Positions 28,925 through 39,900 of a DNA stretch of 64,000 nt are shown piece after piece (within the stretch, counting starts at the first letter, position 1; every line of letters starts with the position of its first letter). This stretch comes from Hyphococcus sp. Its GTDB lineage: Bacteria > Pseudomonadota > Alphaproteobacteria > Caulobacterales > Parvularculaceae. Below the pieces are notes generated by a model. That model did not search any database and had not been told where the DNA came from. It saw only the letters and a list, made by a program, of their open reading frames with translations. The stretch is taken from contig JAJFGF010000022.1 of assembly GCA_021776245.1 (NCBI GenBank), positions 44,241 to 108,240 of the forward strand, in the 5' to 3' direction. The position numbers and the translations under genes are program-made.

Positions 28925-29743
28925 ATGACCGACGAAAACGAAAATCCGGCAAGTGAAACTGGTGCGGATCGGCCCCATCTGGCTGGCGATACGCCACTGA
29001 TCAAGCCGAGCCGGCAGAGCTTTTTCGGCGGCCTGTGGTCGAGCTTCCTCGCGGGCGTCGTCGTTGTTGCGCCGATCAGCATTACGATCGCCCTCATTTA
29101 CTGGTTCGTTACGGGGCCAATGGCGAAGCTCGATGCTTTCGTTAAGAGAACCCTTCCTGTCGGCGACAGTGTGATCGAGCGGATTGTTGAGCTTCTGCCG
29201 GGCGTCGGCGTGTTCGTCGCCTTTGTCGCGGTCGTGTTGCTGGGCGCGCTGGCCAAGAACTTTTTCGGACGTTCTTTCATCCGCGCTGGTGAACGGCTTT
29301 TTGAATCTGTGCCTGTTGTGCGCAGCGTCTTTGGTTTTCTGAAGAACGTCTTCACGACAGCGCTGCAACAGTCCGAGCGGTCATTCAAGGAAGTCGCGCT
29401 GATCGAATATCCGCGGGCAGGGGCGTGGGTTATGGCGTTCGTCATCGGTGAGGCTAAAGGCGAGATAAAGATAATGCTCGACGATCAGGGTGAAGAGCTG
29501 ACCGCTTTATTCGTGCCGACTGTTCCCAATCCGACATCGGGATTTTTGCTGTTCATTCCCCGCAGCGATATCCGGGTTTTGAGCATGAGCGTCGAAGATG
29601 CGGCAAAAACTGTACTCTCACTTGGCCTCGTCGTTCCGGAATTTGCCGGCCCGGATGAGGCTGTGAAGAAACTCGAAGAAATGGCCGCAAAAGCGCAGCG
29701 TGAACCGCTGCGAAAACGTCTGTTTGGCGCCCATAAGCATTAG
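28925..29743 (+). CDS. DUF502 family membrane protein
   Basis: 272 residues. Two transmembrane segments (about 40-65 and 85-115) are followed by a cytoplasmic domain. FVAVVLLGALAKNFFGRS, VRSVFGFLKNVF and FVPTVPNPTSGFLLFIPRSDI are typical of DUF502. No biochemical role is known to me. Located immediately beside recG with a four-base convergent overlap, a common neighbourhood in alphaproteobacteria. Confidence 0.9.
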   Translation: MTDENENPASETGADRPHLAGDTPLIKPSRQSFFGGLWSSFLAGVVVVAPISITIALIYWFVTGPMAKLDAFVKRTLPVGDSVIERIVELLPGVGVFVAFVAVVLLGALAKNFFGRSFIRAGERLFESVPVVRSVFGFLKNVFTTALQQSERSFKEVALIEYPRAGAWVMAFVIGEAKGEIKIMLDDQGEELTALFVPTVPNPTSGFLLFIPRSDIRVLSMSVEDAAKTVLSLGLVVPEFAGPDEAVKKLEEMAAKAQREPLRKRLFGAHKH

Positions 29744-31824
29744 CCTGCGCTCAAAAGCCTGACGGCGTCATCTCTGCTGAAAAGATATAAAAGCGTTCTC
29801 AGCGCCGTGCCGCGCGGCGTTTCCAGTTTCTGATCGCGTTCAATGATGAGTTTTGCATCGTCCCGCGCCGCAGCAAGCAACTCACCGTGTACGGCAAGAT
29901 CAGCGAGCCTGAATGCAGGAAAGCCTGATTGCGCCGCGCCAAGAAGATCACCGGCGCCGCGCAGGCGCAAATCTTCTTCAGCGATCAAAAAACCGTCTTC
30001 GGTTTCACGCAATATCTGAAGCCGCGCTTTGGCTGTTTCCCCAAGCGGCGCCCGATAAAGCAGGATGCAACTTGACGCCTTGTCGCTGCGGCCGACGCGT
30101 CCGCGCAATTGATGAAGTTGGGCGAGACCAAAACGCTCAGCATGTTCGATGATCATGATGGTTGCGTTTGGCGCATTAACGCCAACTTCGATCACGGTTG
30201 TCGCAATCAAAACGGCAAGGTCGCGATTGTAAAATCGTTCCATGACCGCATCTTTTTCCGGTCCGGACATGCGTCCGTGAACAATGCCGACACGATCGCC
30301 CAATATCGCCTTTAAGGTTTCAAACCGGTCTTCAGCCGCGGTGAGATCAATAAGGTCGGACTCTTCCACGAGGGGGCAGACCCAGTAGGCCTGTTCGCCC
30401 TTTTCGGCGGCGCGCTTGACGCCTGCTATCACATCCGCAAGCCGGGTCAGGGGGATGGTTCTCGTATCAACCGGCTTGCGGCCAGGCGGCTTTTCGGTGA
30501 TTTGGCTAACGTCCATATCGCCATAGGCGGTAAGCGCCAGCGTCCGTGGGATTGGCGTTGCTGTCATGACCAGAAGGTCCGGTTTTACGCCTTTCTGGGT
30601 CAGCGTCATGCGCTGGTGCACGCCAAATCGGTGTTGCTCGTCGATCACCACCAGCGCCAGATCGTTGAATTCGACACTTTCCTGAAAAATTGCATGGGTG
30701 CCGATCACGATATCGACGTCGCCGTCTTTGATGCGTTGCAGTTTTTCGGCGCGGCTCGCGCCTTTGTCGCGACCAGTAAGGATCTCCATCCGGACGCCTG
30801 CAGCGGCTGTGAAAGGGCTAAGCGTTTCCAGATGCTGGCGCGCGAGAATTTCCGTTGGCGCCATCAGGGCGGCCTGGGCTCCGGCTTCAACGCTCGCAAG
30901 TATTGCAAATAATGCAACAACCGTTTTGCCGGACCCGACGTCCCCCTGGAGAAGGCGCACCATGCGATCCGGCGCCCGCATATCGTCGAATATTTCTTTC
31001 AGAGCGTGGCTTTGCGCATCAGTAAATTCAAACGGCAGGGCCGCCCTGGCTTTCGCCGCCAGTCTTCCATTATCCTTGATCGCGCGGCCTTTTGCTTTCA
31101 CCCGTGCATTGCGGATCAGGAGCAGCGCAAGCTGATTGGCGAGTAGCTCGTCATAGGCAAGGCGCATGCGTGATGGACTTAATAGTGAAAGATCGTTTTG
31201 CGATTGCGGCGCGTGCAGATCATCAAGCGACGATTTCCAGGGCGACCAATGACGCGCCTCCATCCATGCGGCATCCTGCCATTCCGGCAAATCCGGCGCG
31301 CGGCCAATCGCCTGCCGAACGGCTTTGCGCATTACTGCGGCCGACAGCCCTGCCGTTAACGGATAAACCGCTTCAAAGACCGGCATTTCTTCGGGCTTAT
31401 CCGGATCAACGATATAATCCGGATGGGTGATCTGAAGGCCGCCTTTGAAATCTTCGATCTTGCCGGACACCAGCCGTCTTTTGCCTTCGGGCAGCGCCTT
31501 TTGCAGATAGTCCGGACGGCCATGAAAAAACACAAGCGTGACGAAGCCTGTGTCGTCAGAACAGATCACCTTATAGGGAAGGCGGCGGCCTTTTGGCGGT
31601 GGATCATGGCGATCAACTGTCAATTCAAAGGTTGCCAGTTGTCCGAGCTGCGCTTCGAGAATTTTCGGCCGGGAAGATCTGTCGATGATGCTGATCGGCG
31701 GCGTCAAAATCAGATCGACAATACGCGAACCAGCCGCGCGCCCGATCAACGCCGCGATCTTTGGCCCCACACCGGCGAGAACCGTCACATCAGCAAACAG
31801 GGGGTTAAGGATCGAGGGCCGCAT
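29740..31824 (-). CDS. recG: ATP-dependent DNA helicase RecG
   Basis: 694 residues. It regresses stalled forks and processes Holliday junctions. After an N-terminal wedge/OB region come Walker A (LLQGDVGSGKTVVALFA), the DEQH box (VVIDEQHRFGVHQR), motif III TATPIPRTL and the C-terminal QLRGRVGRSDK block. Length is normal. Upstream lies a 207-base gap before the sulfotransferase. Confidence 0.97.
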   Translation of the reverse strand: MRPSILNPLFADVTVLAGVGPKIAALIGRAAGSRIVDLILTPPISIIDRSSRPKILEAQLGQLATFELTVDRHDPPPKGRRLPYKVICSDDTGFVTLVFFHGRPDYLQKALPEGKRRLVSGKIEDFKGGLQITHPDYIVDPDKPEEMPVFEAVYPLTAGLSAAVMRKAVRQAIGRAPDLPEWQDAAWMEARHWSPWKSSLDDLHAPQSQNDLSLLSPSRMRLAYDELLANQLALLLIRNARVKAKGRAIKDNGRLAAKARAALPFEFTDAQSHALKEIFDDMRAPDRMVRLLQGDVGSGKTVVALFAILASVEAGAQAALMAPTEILARQHLETLSPFTAAAGVRMEILTGRDKGASRAEKLQRIKDGDVDIVIGTHAIFQESVEFNDLALVVIDEQHRFGVHQRMTLTQKGVKPDLLVMTATPIPRTLALTAYGDMDVSQITEKPPGRKPVDTRTIPLTRLADVIAGVKRAAEKGEQAYWVCPLVEESDLIDLTAAEDRFETLKAILGDRVGIVHGRMSGPEKDAVMERFYNRDLAVLIATTVIEVGVNAPNATIMIIEHAERFGLAQLHQLRGRVGRSDKASSCILLYRAPLGETAKARLQILRETEDGFLIAEEDLRLRGAGDLLGAAQSGFPAFRLADLAVHGELLAAARDDAKLIIERDQKLETPRGTALRTLLYLFSRDDAVRLLSAG

Positions 31825-32031
31825 GAAGCGTCTTTACTGCGAATTCTGTCCGAAATGAACGGCGTGGGGAATAATCCGCCAAAAGATTTGCTCGCAATCA
31901 CTGCTATCCGATGGGGTTTTAGCGCCGAATTGGATAGGATTGCTATTTGGCGGCGCAAATGGCAAGGGCCCGTTTATTGAAAAGGCGAATCCGATGATGC
32001 TCGGCCTGTGTCCCGGTGATGATTTAATTTC

Positions 32032-32853
32032 GTGAAGATAGCAGCAACGACCTCGCGATTAACTAAGCACCTGGGTTTCTGCCTGCGTGCAAATGACTAC
32101 GGTGACAGCTTTGCGCAACGGCGGCGTTTCAATCAGTCACTATTTATTTCTCCGCGTCACAAATTCATTTTTGTGAAGAACGAAAAAGCCGCAAATTTAA
32201 CTTTGCGCAAAACATTGCAGACCCTGGAGGCGGGCGGCGAACCGCCGCCGGGCTATCACACAAACCGGCGATGGACCGGGCCTTTGCTTCAACCGAGCGA
32301 TATTGAAGGTTTCGGCGAAAACGAGCTTCGGGGAAACAGTTATTTTCGGTTTGCAGTTGTGCGCAATCCTTACGTCCGCCTGCTGTCCTGTTTTCGCGAT
32401 AAATTCGAAAACATTAAATACGATCGCAAGTTCTGGCGTGTTCACAAGAATCTTGGGCTCGCCCGCGACCAGGTTGAGATTAGCTTTGAAGAATTTGTTG
32501 AACGGGTTTGCGCTCAGGAAAGCGCAGCAATGAACCCTCATTGGCGCGTCCAGCATGACAATATTTACGCCGACAAAATTTCACTCGACAAAATCATAAA
32601 ATTCGAGCGCCTGAGCGATGAAATGCCGGAAATAATAAACCGTCTATATGCAGCGTCGGCGGATTTGTTGACGCGGCGGCACCACGTCACCAATGCGGAT
32701 GCGCATATGGATCAATATTATACACAAGATATCGCAAAGATGGTCAGGGAAAAATACGCCGTTGATTTCGAGACTTTCGGCTATGATGAGCCGCTTCCCA
32801 AAGGCGCGCCATCGGCGCTTGCAGACGGTCCAAACAAAGAGGCGGCCCCATGA
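32032..32853 (+). CDS. Sulfotransferase family 2 protein
   Basis: 273 residues from a GTG start. The 5' phosphosulfate-binding loop is FIFVKNEKAANLTLRKTL (46-63), with Lys49, Asn50 and the downstream Thr; the 3' binding motif is FAVVRNPYVRLLSCFRDKF (about 106-124), which fits the Sulfotransfer_2 family. It should move a sulfate from PAPS to a carbohydrate or similar acceptor. It overlaps the next gene by four bases and so belongs to a short operon leading to sdhE. Confidence 0.85.
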   Translation: MKIAATTSRLTKHLGFCLRANDYGDSFAQRRRFNQSLFISPRHKFIFVKNEKAANLTLRKTLQTLEAGGEPPPGYHTNRRWTGPLLQPSDIEGFGENELRGNSYFRFAVVRNPYVRLLSCFRDKFENIKYDRKFWRVHKNLGLARDQVEISFEEFVERVCAQESAAMNPHWRVQHDNIYADKISLDKIIKFERLSDEMPEIINRLYAASADLLTRRHHVTNADAHMDQYYTQDIAKMVREKYAVDFETFGYDEPLPKGAPSALADGPNKEAAP

Positions 32854-33221
32854 ATTTTGTGCTTCTTGTTTCCACGCTCGCGGCGCTGGCAAGCGCCGCC
32901 GGTCATTCATGGCTCGGCGAGACAAAAATTTTGCGGCCGCTCTATAGCGAACGCATAAATGAGGGAGTTCTAAAACCTGTCGCGACGCGGCGTGTTCTCC
33001 GGGCCGTATTTCATCTGCCGTCTGTTATCTGGGCGGCGACAGGCATTCTTACCTTTGGTTTTACGTGGCATGGCACGACACCGCCACTCTGGTTTGTGAT
33101 TTACGGTGTGACGATTTATGGCTTAAGCGCTATAGGAAATTTCTGGGGGCTTCGGCGAATTCACATTGGCAATATATTGCTCACCTTGGCGGCCGTTTTT
33201 TTGGCGGCAGGTTCAAATTGA
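32850..33221 (+). CDS. Hypothetical four-helix membrane protein
   Basis: 123 residues with about four hydrophobic segments (start MNFVLLVSTLAALASAAGHS; others near 48-66, 74-94 and 103-121). No family recognised. It overlaps the sulfotransferase stop and the sdhE start by four bases each, so the three genes are translationally coupled. Confidence 0.7.
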   Translation: MNFVLLVSTLAALASAAGHSWLGETKILRPLYSERINEGVLKPVATRRVLRAVFHLPSVIWAATGILTFGFTWHGTTPPLWFVIYGVTIYGLSAIGNFWGLRRIHIGNILLTLAAVFLAAGSN

Positions 33222-33499
33222 CAACAGATCTCGATATGCGGCGTAAAAAACTTCTCTACCGGGCGAGTTATCGTGGGTTTAAGGAAGCGGATTTGTTAAT
33301 TGGCGGATTTGCCAAAATGCATTTACCGGAAATGAATGCGGCAGACCTCGACGCGTTTGAAGCGCTGTTAAAGCTTGAGGATCGGGACCTCTATGATTGG
33401 GCGACGGGCAAGCGCCCGGCGCCACAGTCCGTAGAAGGTCCTGTATTTGAGAAAATCAAAGCCTTTAATGTCGCGGCGATGATTCATGGTTCGGCATAA
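33218..33499 (+). CDS. sdhE: Succinate dehydrogenase assembly factor 2 (FAD insertion)
   Basis: 93 residues from a TTG that overlaps the previous stop (TTGA). RRKKLLYRASYRGFKEADLLIG and GFAKMHLPEMNAADLDAFEAL carry the conserved RGxxE motif (here RGFKEAD), needed for covalent flavinylation of SdhA. DRDLYDWATG is also conserved. An ATG at 33236 would give 87 residues. SdhE is often found near recG or mfd in alphaproteobacteria, as here. Confidence 0.9.
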   Translation: MTTDLDMRRKKLLYRASYRGFKEADLLIGGFAKMHLPEMNAADLDAFEALLKLEDRDLYDWATGKRPAPQSVEGPVFEKIKAFNVAAMIHGSA

Positions 33500-33501
33500 G
33501 C

Positions 33502-34185
33502 TTATTTCTGCGCTGGCCGCACATCCGCATAGCGGGACTTTGGAAACCACCGGGACGCGGATTTGGTGAGATAAGAAGCGCCGGTCAGAATCACCGAGCC
33601 TGACTTGATGGCCGCCGATATTTCCACGTCACCCATCCAGACCGCAACGAGGTTCGTGAGATTACCGGTCACAAATAGATCCACATCCTTGCCCGGGTCT
33701 TCGGTGCATAAATCCACGACTTTGTCATTGACGACGGCCCACCAGATTTTGTTTTCCGATTGATCGAGAAAATTTACGCAAAAGACGATTTCGCCATCGG
33801 GAAGCTCGTCAATCTTCAGCGTCCTGTGGAAGTCCCACATAAAACTGCCAACTTCAAAATCCTCCTCGCTCAACCGCCGCCGGGCCCATCGCAAGCCCCA
33901 TTTGGCCATCTGATCGGTTAAAGGCGCCAATTCCCGTCCGCACCTGGTCAGACGGTATTCCGACGTCTTCTGGCCTGCCGTTGCTTTTTTGATGATGAGG
34001 CCGTTTGCCTCAAGCTGTTTCAGCCGTTTGCTTAATATGGTTGGCGAGATGCGCGGCAGCGCTCGCTGAAAGTCATTATAGCGGGTTGCCCCAAGGAACA
34101 TCTCACGAAGAATGAGCAATACCCATTTATCGCCGATGATGTCTGCCGCCTTGATTGAAGGACACAGGCTGCCGGTTTCATTCAT
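33502..34185 (-). CDS. HxlR/MarR-type winged-helix regulator with C-terminal domain
   Basis: 227 residues. The N-terminal ~110 residues form a HxlR DNA-binding domain (CPSIKAADIIGDKWVLLILREM, then FQRALPRISPTILSKRLKQLE). The C-terminal part resembles an SCP2-like sterol-binding domain. Cys8 is in the position used by redox-sensing HxlR proteins. It is divergent from the osmC-like gene with 140 bases between, so it probably controls it. Confidence 0.88.
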   Translation of the reverse strand: MNETGSLCPSIKAADIIGDKWVLLILREMFLGATRYNDFQRALPRISPTILSKRLKQLEANGLIIKKATAGQKTSEYRLTRCGRELAPLTDQMAKWGLRWARRRLSEEDFEVGSFMWDFHRTLKIDELPDGEIVFCVNFLDQSENKIWWAVVNDKVVDLCTEDPGKDVDLFVTGNLTNLVAVWMGDVEISAAIKSGSVILTGASYLTKSASRWFPKSRYADVRPAQK

Positions 34186-34325
34186 GGGAAATCTTCCCCG
34201 TGAGGTTTGCTACGGATTGCGTAGCTCAATACTACCGAAATCAATAGCGTGCGGCTACCGGGCGCGCAGTATAGTCCCAGAGCCCCGCCGCCTAATCGTT
34301 TCCCTGTCAAAACCAACAGGAGAAA

Positions 34326-34943
34326 ATGATGATAAATTCAGGATCAATCTTTAATGAGGCCGTCGAGAACCAGCCGGTCGTTAATATGGGCGAGCGTCAG
34401 GAATTGCTCCGGCAGGTCTATCTGGAGGCGCCGGCAAAAGCGCGCATTATTGACGGCGCCAGAACGACGTCAGCCAATGTGCCGGCGTCAAAAGCGCTCT
34501 ACACAGAAGTTATTCCGCATAACGCCAGTGAAGCCTATGCTGTCGGCGTTCATACGGCGGTCGGCGGTGAGAGCGATTTTCCGGTGCCTGGCGATATTTT
34601 GTGTGCGGCGGTTGCGTCGTGCCTCGACAGCTGCATTCGTATTATCGCAAATCGCCTTGGCATTATTTTGACAAAGCTCGAAGTGATCGTGGAGGCGGAA
34701 ATGGATGTCCATGGCACTTTGCGTTTCGACGACAGCGTACCGGTGGGCTTTCAAAACATTCGGATGAATGTTGATCTCGACACACAAGCGCCGGTTCAGG
34801 ATGCATTGCTGGACGCGCTTTTGAATGCGGCAGAACATAGCTGTGTGATTATTCAAACGCTACGCAACGCCCCGGAGATTATGGTCACGCGGGCGCCTCA
34901 GAGACAAGTGGACGCTAAACTCGAAACCGCTTCGGTCGCTTAG
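34326..34943 (+). CDS. OsmC/Ohr family peroxide-response protein
   Basis: 205 residues with the OsmC fold. The cysteine-bearing helix AAVASCLDSCIRIIANRLG is visible, preceded by GGESDFPVPGDILCAA; two cysteines (SCLDSC) stand near the usual active-site position. OsmC/Ohr proteins reduce organic hydroperoxides. AGGAG at 34318-34322 precedes the ATG. It starts an operon with the next membrane protein, divergent from the HxlR regulator. Confidence 0.82.
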   Translation: MMINSGSIFNEAVENQPVVNMGERQELLRQVYLEAPAKARIIDGARTTSANVPASKALYTEVIPHNASEAYAVGVHTAVGGESDFPVPGDILCAAVASCLDSCIRIIANRLGIILTKLEVIVEAEMDVHGTLRFDDSVPVGFQNIRMNVDLDTQAPVQDALLDALLNAAEHSCVIIQTLRNAPEIMVTRAPQRQVDAKLETASVA

Positions 34944-34967
34944 AACACAATATAAGGAGAAAATAAA

Positions 34968-35351
34968 ATGGCTACGACAGGAAAAGAAAAATATCTAAAG
35001 CTCGCCCTTATCGTGTTCGGCGTAATATTCATGCTCGTCTATCCAATCGGCATGGTCTGGCCGTCCGGCTGGGTGTGGCATGGGGGCGAGGGGATGTATT
35101 ATCTTCAGATGATCGCCGGCGTTTACGCGGTGCTCGGTCTGTTTTTGATCGCAGCGTCGAGAAACCCGTCTGAACATCGCAGCCTGATCTTTTTTACGAT
35201 CTGGTCCAGCATCGTCCATGCCGGCATTATGGCCGTGCAGGCGCTTGGTGACGCTCATGAACATGGGCATCTTATTGGCGACGTACCGGCGCTGTTGCTC
35301 GTTGCTGTGGTGCTGTGGGTGTTAATGCCAAAGAAACTGCCGCGCGCCTAA
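34968..35351 (+). CDS. Conserved small membrane protein (DUF6632-like)
   Basis: 127 residues with four transmembrane segments; motifs MLVYPIGMVWPSGWVWHGG and EHRSLIFFTIWSSIVHAGIM recall the uncharacterised DUF6632 family. It follows the OsmC gene by 24 bases with an AAGGAGAAA site, so it is likely co-transcribed. Role unknown. Confidence 0.72.
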   Translation: MATTGKEKYLKLALIVFGVIFMLVYPIGMVWPSGWVWHGGEGMYYLQMIAGVYAVLGLFLIAASRNPSEHRSLIFFTIWSSIVHAGIMAVQALGDAHEHGHLIGDVPALLLVAVVLWVLMPKKLPRA

Positions 35352-35510
35352 GGCCCCTGCGGCGCCGTCCATAAATCAAAGCTCCCTTCGCGTGATTGCC
35401 GGTTGACGGCGGTCACGCGTTATTGCGTTGCGGTTAGTGACGCATCAGAATATTTTATGCTGCCCGCCTTTTTGCTATCCGGCAAGAATTTCTGAACAGG
35501 ACGCGTCGCC

Positions 35511-36854
35511 ATGGCTGATACCCAACTCAAGCGCGTCCTCAGCCGGTTTGACGCCGCAGTTCTCGGGTTTGGCGCAATGATTGGCTGGGGGTGGGTTATT
35601 CTTGCGGGGACATGGATTTCTCAAGCGGGCGTCGGCGGCGCAACACTTGCCTTTGTCATCGGCGCCGTCGCCATTATTGTTATTGGCCTGACCTATGCGG
35701 AGCTCGCCTCGGCCTTGCCCTTTGCCGGCGGCGAACACGCCTACACAGAACGCGCGTTCGGCGCTGTTGCGTCGTTCATTTGCACATGGTCAATCATCTT
35801 CGGCTATGTGGCGGTTGTCGCATTCGAAGCAATCGCATTGCCGGTTGCCGTTACCTATCTTGTTCCGGAATTTAAGATCTATCCGCTTTGGGACGTGGCC
35901 GATTACACCGTCCATGCAAGCGAAGCGGCGCTCGGCGCCGTTGCGGCGATTGTCATCACCATCCTCAATATTATCGGCATACGGCTGGCGGTGCGCGTGC
36001 AGGCGGCGGTCGTTTTGCTGCTATTGGCGGCGGGCGCCGTTCTCCTTACCGGGGGTATTTTTCATCCTGCTCTCATCCCTGACAATACGCCGATATGGTT
36101 CGGGTTTGCCGGTGTTTTTTCCGTGATCATCATGGTGCCGTTCCTGTTTGTCGGCTTTGACGTCATCCCGCAGTCGGCGGAGGAAATCGGCGGCGCCATG
36201 CGCGATATTGGCAGAGCGCTGGTTTATTCCATCATCGCGGCGGTTCTATTCTATCTTTTGATTGTTTTTGCTGTTGGGTTGGCGCCGCTCGATCCGGCGA
36301 CCGTCAATATTGCGACGGCGGATGCCGCTGGCGCGTGGTGGCAATCAAAAAACGCCGCCGCTTTTGTGATCATTGCGGGGGTCGGCGGCATATTGACCAG
36401 CTGGAACGCGTTTTTGATTGGCGGCAGCCGCGCGCTTTTCGCCATGGCGCGATCCGGCCAGCTGCCGGGTTTTCTGAGCGCCGTCCACCCGCGGTTTAGA
36501 ACCCCATGGGTCGCGATTGCGGTGATCGGCGGGATTTCTGCATTCGCGCCCTTGCTTGGCCGCAGTGCGCTGGTCTGGGTCGTCAATGCCGGCGGGTTCG
36601 GCATCGTCATCGCCTATGTTTTTGTCGCCGCCGCTTTCGTTGCGTTGCGGCTGAAAGAGCCGGCGCTGGAGCGTCCCTTTCGGGCGCCGGGCGGTATCGT
36701 CTCCGGCATACTCGCACTGGTCCTCGGCGCCGGGCTGATTCTGTTATATTTGCCGCCATCGCCATCGGCGTTGAGCTGGCCCCATGAATGGGGCTTGCTC
36801 GCAGGCTGGACAGTGATCGGTCTTGTCTTATGGATGACGCGACCGAAGCAGTAA
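35511..36854 (+). CDS. APC family amino acid permease
   Basis: 447 residues with about 12 transmembrane segments. The start (LSRFDAAVLGFGAMIGWGWVI) has the G-x-G helix 1 motif of the APC superfamily, and PFAGGEHAYTERAFG fits helix 3. The substrate cannot be inferred. It lies alone, with 159 bases upstream and 91 before mfd. Confidence 0.88.
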   Translation: MADTQLKRVLSRFDAAVLGFGAMIGWGWVILAGTWISQAGVGGATLAFVIGAVAIIVIGLTYAELASALPFAGGEHAYTERAFGAVASFICTWSIIFGYVAVVAFEAIALPVAVTYLVPEFKIYPLWDVADYTVHASEAALGAVAAIVITILNIIGIRLAVRVQAAVVLLLLAAGAVLLTGGIFHPALIPDNTPIWFGFAGVFSVIIMVPFLFVGFDVIPQSAEEIGGAMRDIGRALVYSIIAAVLFYLLIVFAVGLAPLDPATVNIATADAAGAWWQSKNAAAFVIIAGVGGILTSWNAFLIGGSRALFAMARSGQLPGFLSAVHPRFRTPWVAIAVIGGISAFAPLLGRSALVWVVNAGGFGIVIAYVFVAAAFVALRLKEPALERPFRAPGGIVSGILALVLGAGLILLYLPPSPSALSWPHEWGLLAGWTVIGLVLWMTRPKQ

Positions 36855-36945
36855 GGCGGTTGCCCGCGGCGGTCACACACCCTAAACCTCACCAGCAACG
36901 CGACCGTCAATTCAGGCGGCCGCGCGTTTTGCGTTGAGGATATCC

Positions 36946-39900
36946 ATGGCGGACGCCGTCACAAAAATGGTTTCGGGTGTTGCAAAAGTAAACGCTGAAG
37001 CGGCGTGGACGATGACCGGCCATTTGCCGGTCTATGGGGCGCCGGAAGGCGCCGACGCCATGGCGGTCGCGGCAGCCGCTCGTGACGGAAACAGGCTGGT
37101 TGCGCATATCGCCCGCGATGGCGGCCGCGCCGCGGCGATGATCCAGTCCTTGAGATTTTTCGCGCCGGATATTCCCGTCGTGGAATTTCCTGCCTGGGAT
37201 TGTCTTCCTTATGACCGGGTCTCGCCTACGGGCGCTGTTGCTTCCCGGCGAATGGCGGCGCTCGTCGCCCTCAGCGCCGCCGCGCCGGGCGCGCTTATTC
37301 TGGTGACGTCGATCAATGCGGCGACCCAGCGGACGCCGCCGAAAGACGCCATCGACGACGCCGCTTTGTCGCTCGCCGCAGGCACCTCCTATTCGATGGA
37401 CAATCTCTCGATCTATCTTGCAGCCAATGGTTATGCGCGGTCGTCGACAGTGCGCGAGCCGGGAGAATTTGCCGTGCGCGGCGGGCTCGTTGATATTTTC
37501 CCGCCGGGCGCCGATGAACCCGTCCGCCTCGACTTTTTTGGCGATACGCTGGAGAGCGTGCGCTCTTTCGATGCAGCAACCCAACGCACGACAAAGCAAC
37601 TCACCTGTTTTGATCTGGCGGCGGCGAGTGAAATTCTCCTGACGGAGCAATCGATCTCACGGTTCCGGTCTGGATTTCTCGCTGCATTTGGCGCTGCGGG
37701 CGACGACCCGCTCTATGAAGCGATCAGCGCCGGGCGCAGCCATGCAGGCGCCGAGCACTGGCTGCCGCTGTTTTATGAAGATACGGACACGCTGTTCGAT
37801 TTTCTTGGCGACACATTGATTTTCACCGATCACCTCAGTGAAGAAGCCGTTGAAGCGCGCATTGCATCCGTCAACGATCATTATGAAGCGCGCGCCGAAG
37901 ACGCCGAACAACGAAAACCCCGGCAAAGTGAATTTTCGGCTCCGGCCTATCGTCCGCTGAAACCCGAAGCGCTCTATCTGACAACGGACGAATGGCGAAC
38001 GCGGCTTGGCAATGCGAATTTGCGGCCGTTTTCACCTTTTGCCCCCCCGGAAGGAACGCGCGCCTTTGACCTTGGCGCCAAAGTCGGGCGCAGTTTTGCG
38101 GCGGAACGGGCGGCGGATAATTCCAATGTCTTCGATGCCGTAATACAGCATACCGCGAGCTTGCGAGACGCAGGCAAGCAACCGATCGTCGCCTGCTGGT
38201 CAGAAGGGTCGGCGGATCGGATGCGAACAGTGCTCGGCGACCATGGGTGCGGCGAGATCAGACATGCCGAAGACTGGAATGGCGTAAAGCGGTTTGACGC
38301 GCCGATATTGACCGCCGTCCTCGGCCTTGAAAGCGGTTTTGAGACAGCGGATGTCGCTTTTATTTCCGAACAGGACATCCTTGGCGACCGGCTGGTCCGC
38401 CGAACCCGGCGCAAGCGCGCCGAAAACTTCCTGACCGAAGCCTCAAGCCTTTCGGTGGGCGATCTTGTTGTACACGTAGAGCACGGCATTGCGCGCTATG
38501 AAGGATTAAAAACGCTTGAAGTGCAGGGGGCGCCGCATGACTGTCTGAAGCTTGTTTATCATGGCGGCGACAAGCTTTTTCTGCCGGTTGAAAACATCGA
38601 TCTTTTATCGCGTTTTGGATCAGACGATCCAAACGCACAGCTTGACAAGCTGGGCGGCGCGGCGTGGCAGGGCCGAAAGGCAAAAATGCGCGCGCGTATC
38701 CGCATGCTGGCCGAGCAACTCATTGCGATCGCGGCAAAGCGTGCAATGCGCACAGCGGAAATTATGGGCGCTCCGTCAGGGAGCTATGACGAATTTTGTG
38801 CGCGCTTTCCTTTCGCGGAAACGGAAGATCAGGAAAACGCCATCGCCGATGTGGTCGAAGACCTTGCCAGGGGCCAGCCCATGGACCGCCTGATATGCGG
38901 TGATGTCGGTTTTGGTAAGACCGAGGTCGCACTGCGCGCGGCGTTTATTGCGGCCATGACGGGAAGGCAGGTCGCTGTGGTGGCGCCAACGACTTTGCTT
39001 GTCCGTCAGCATTACAAAAATTTTGTGACGCGATTTAAGGGGTTTCCCGTTAAGGTCGGACAGCTGTCGCGTATGGTCGGCGCCAGCGACGCAAAGGCCG
39101 TGCGGGACGGCGTCGCAAGCGGCCAGGTCGATATTGTGATCGGCACCCATGCGTTGCTCGCCAAAACCATCAAGTTTCGCGACCTTGGCCTTGTCATCGT
39201 TGATGAAGAACAACATTTCGGCGTCAAGCATAAAGAGCGCCTCAAGGAATTCCGCGCGGACACGCATGTATTGACGCTGACCGCGACGCCAATCCCGCGC
39301 ACGCTGCAACTTGCAATGAGCGGCATTCGCGATCTGTCGCTGATTGCAACACCGCCCGTTGACCGGCTTGCGGTGCGCACCACGGTCGGACCGTTTGATC
39401 CCGTTGTGGCGCGCGAAACGCTCCTTCGTGAACACTATCGCGGCGGGCAAAGTTTTTATGTCGCACCGCGCATTGCCGACCTTAACGGGATTGCAGAATT
39501 CCTGACCGGAGAGCTGCCGGAACTCAAATACAAGATCGCTCACGGTCAAATGAGCGCCGGAGAGCTCGAAGACATTATGACGGCCTATTATGAAGGCAAA
39601 TTTGACGTCCTCGTCTCCACGACGATTATCGAATCCGGTCTTGATATTCCGACCGCCAATACGATGCTTATTCATCATGCGGACATGTTCGGCCTGTCAC
39701 AGCTTTATCAATTGCGAGGGCGCGTGGGGCGGTCAAAACAACGGGCCTATGCCTATTTGACGACCAGCCCGCGCAAAGCGTTGACGCCGGGCGCCGAGCG
39801 GCGGCTTAAAGTGATGCAGTCGCTCGATACGCTGGGCGCGGGCTTTACGCTTGCGTCGCATGATCTCGATATTCGCGGCGCCGGCAATCTGCTCGGTGAG

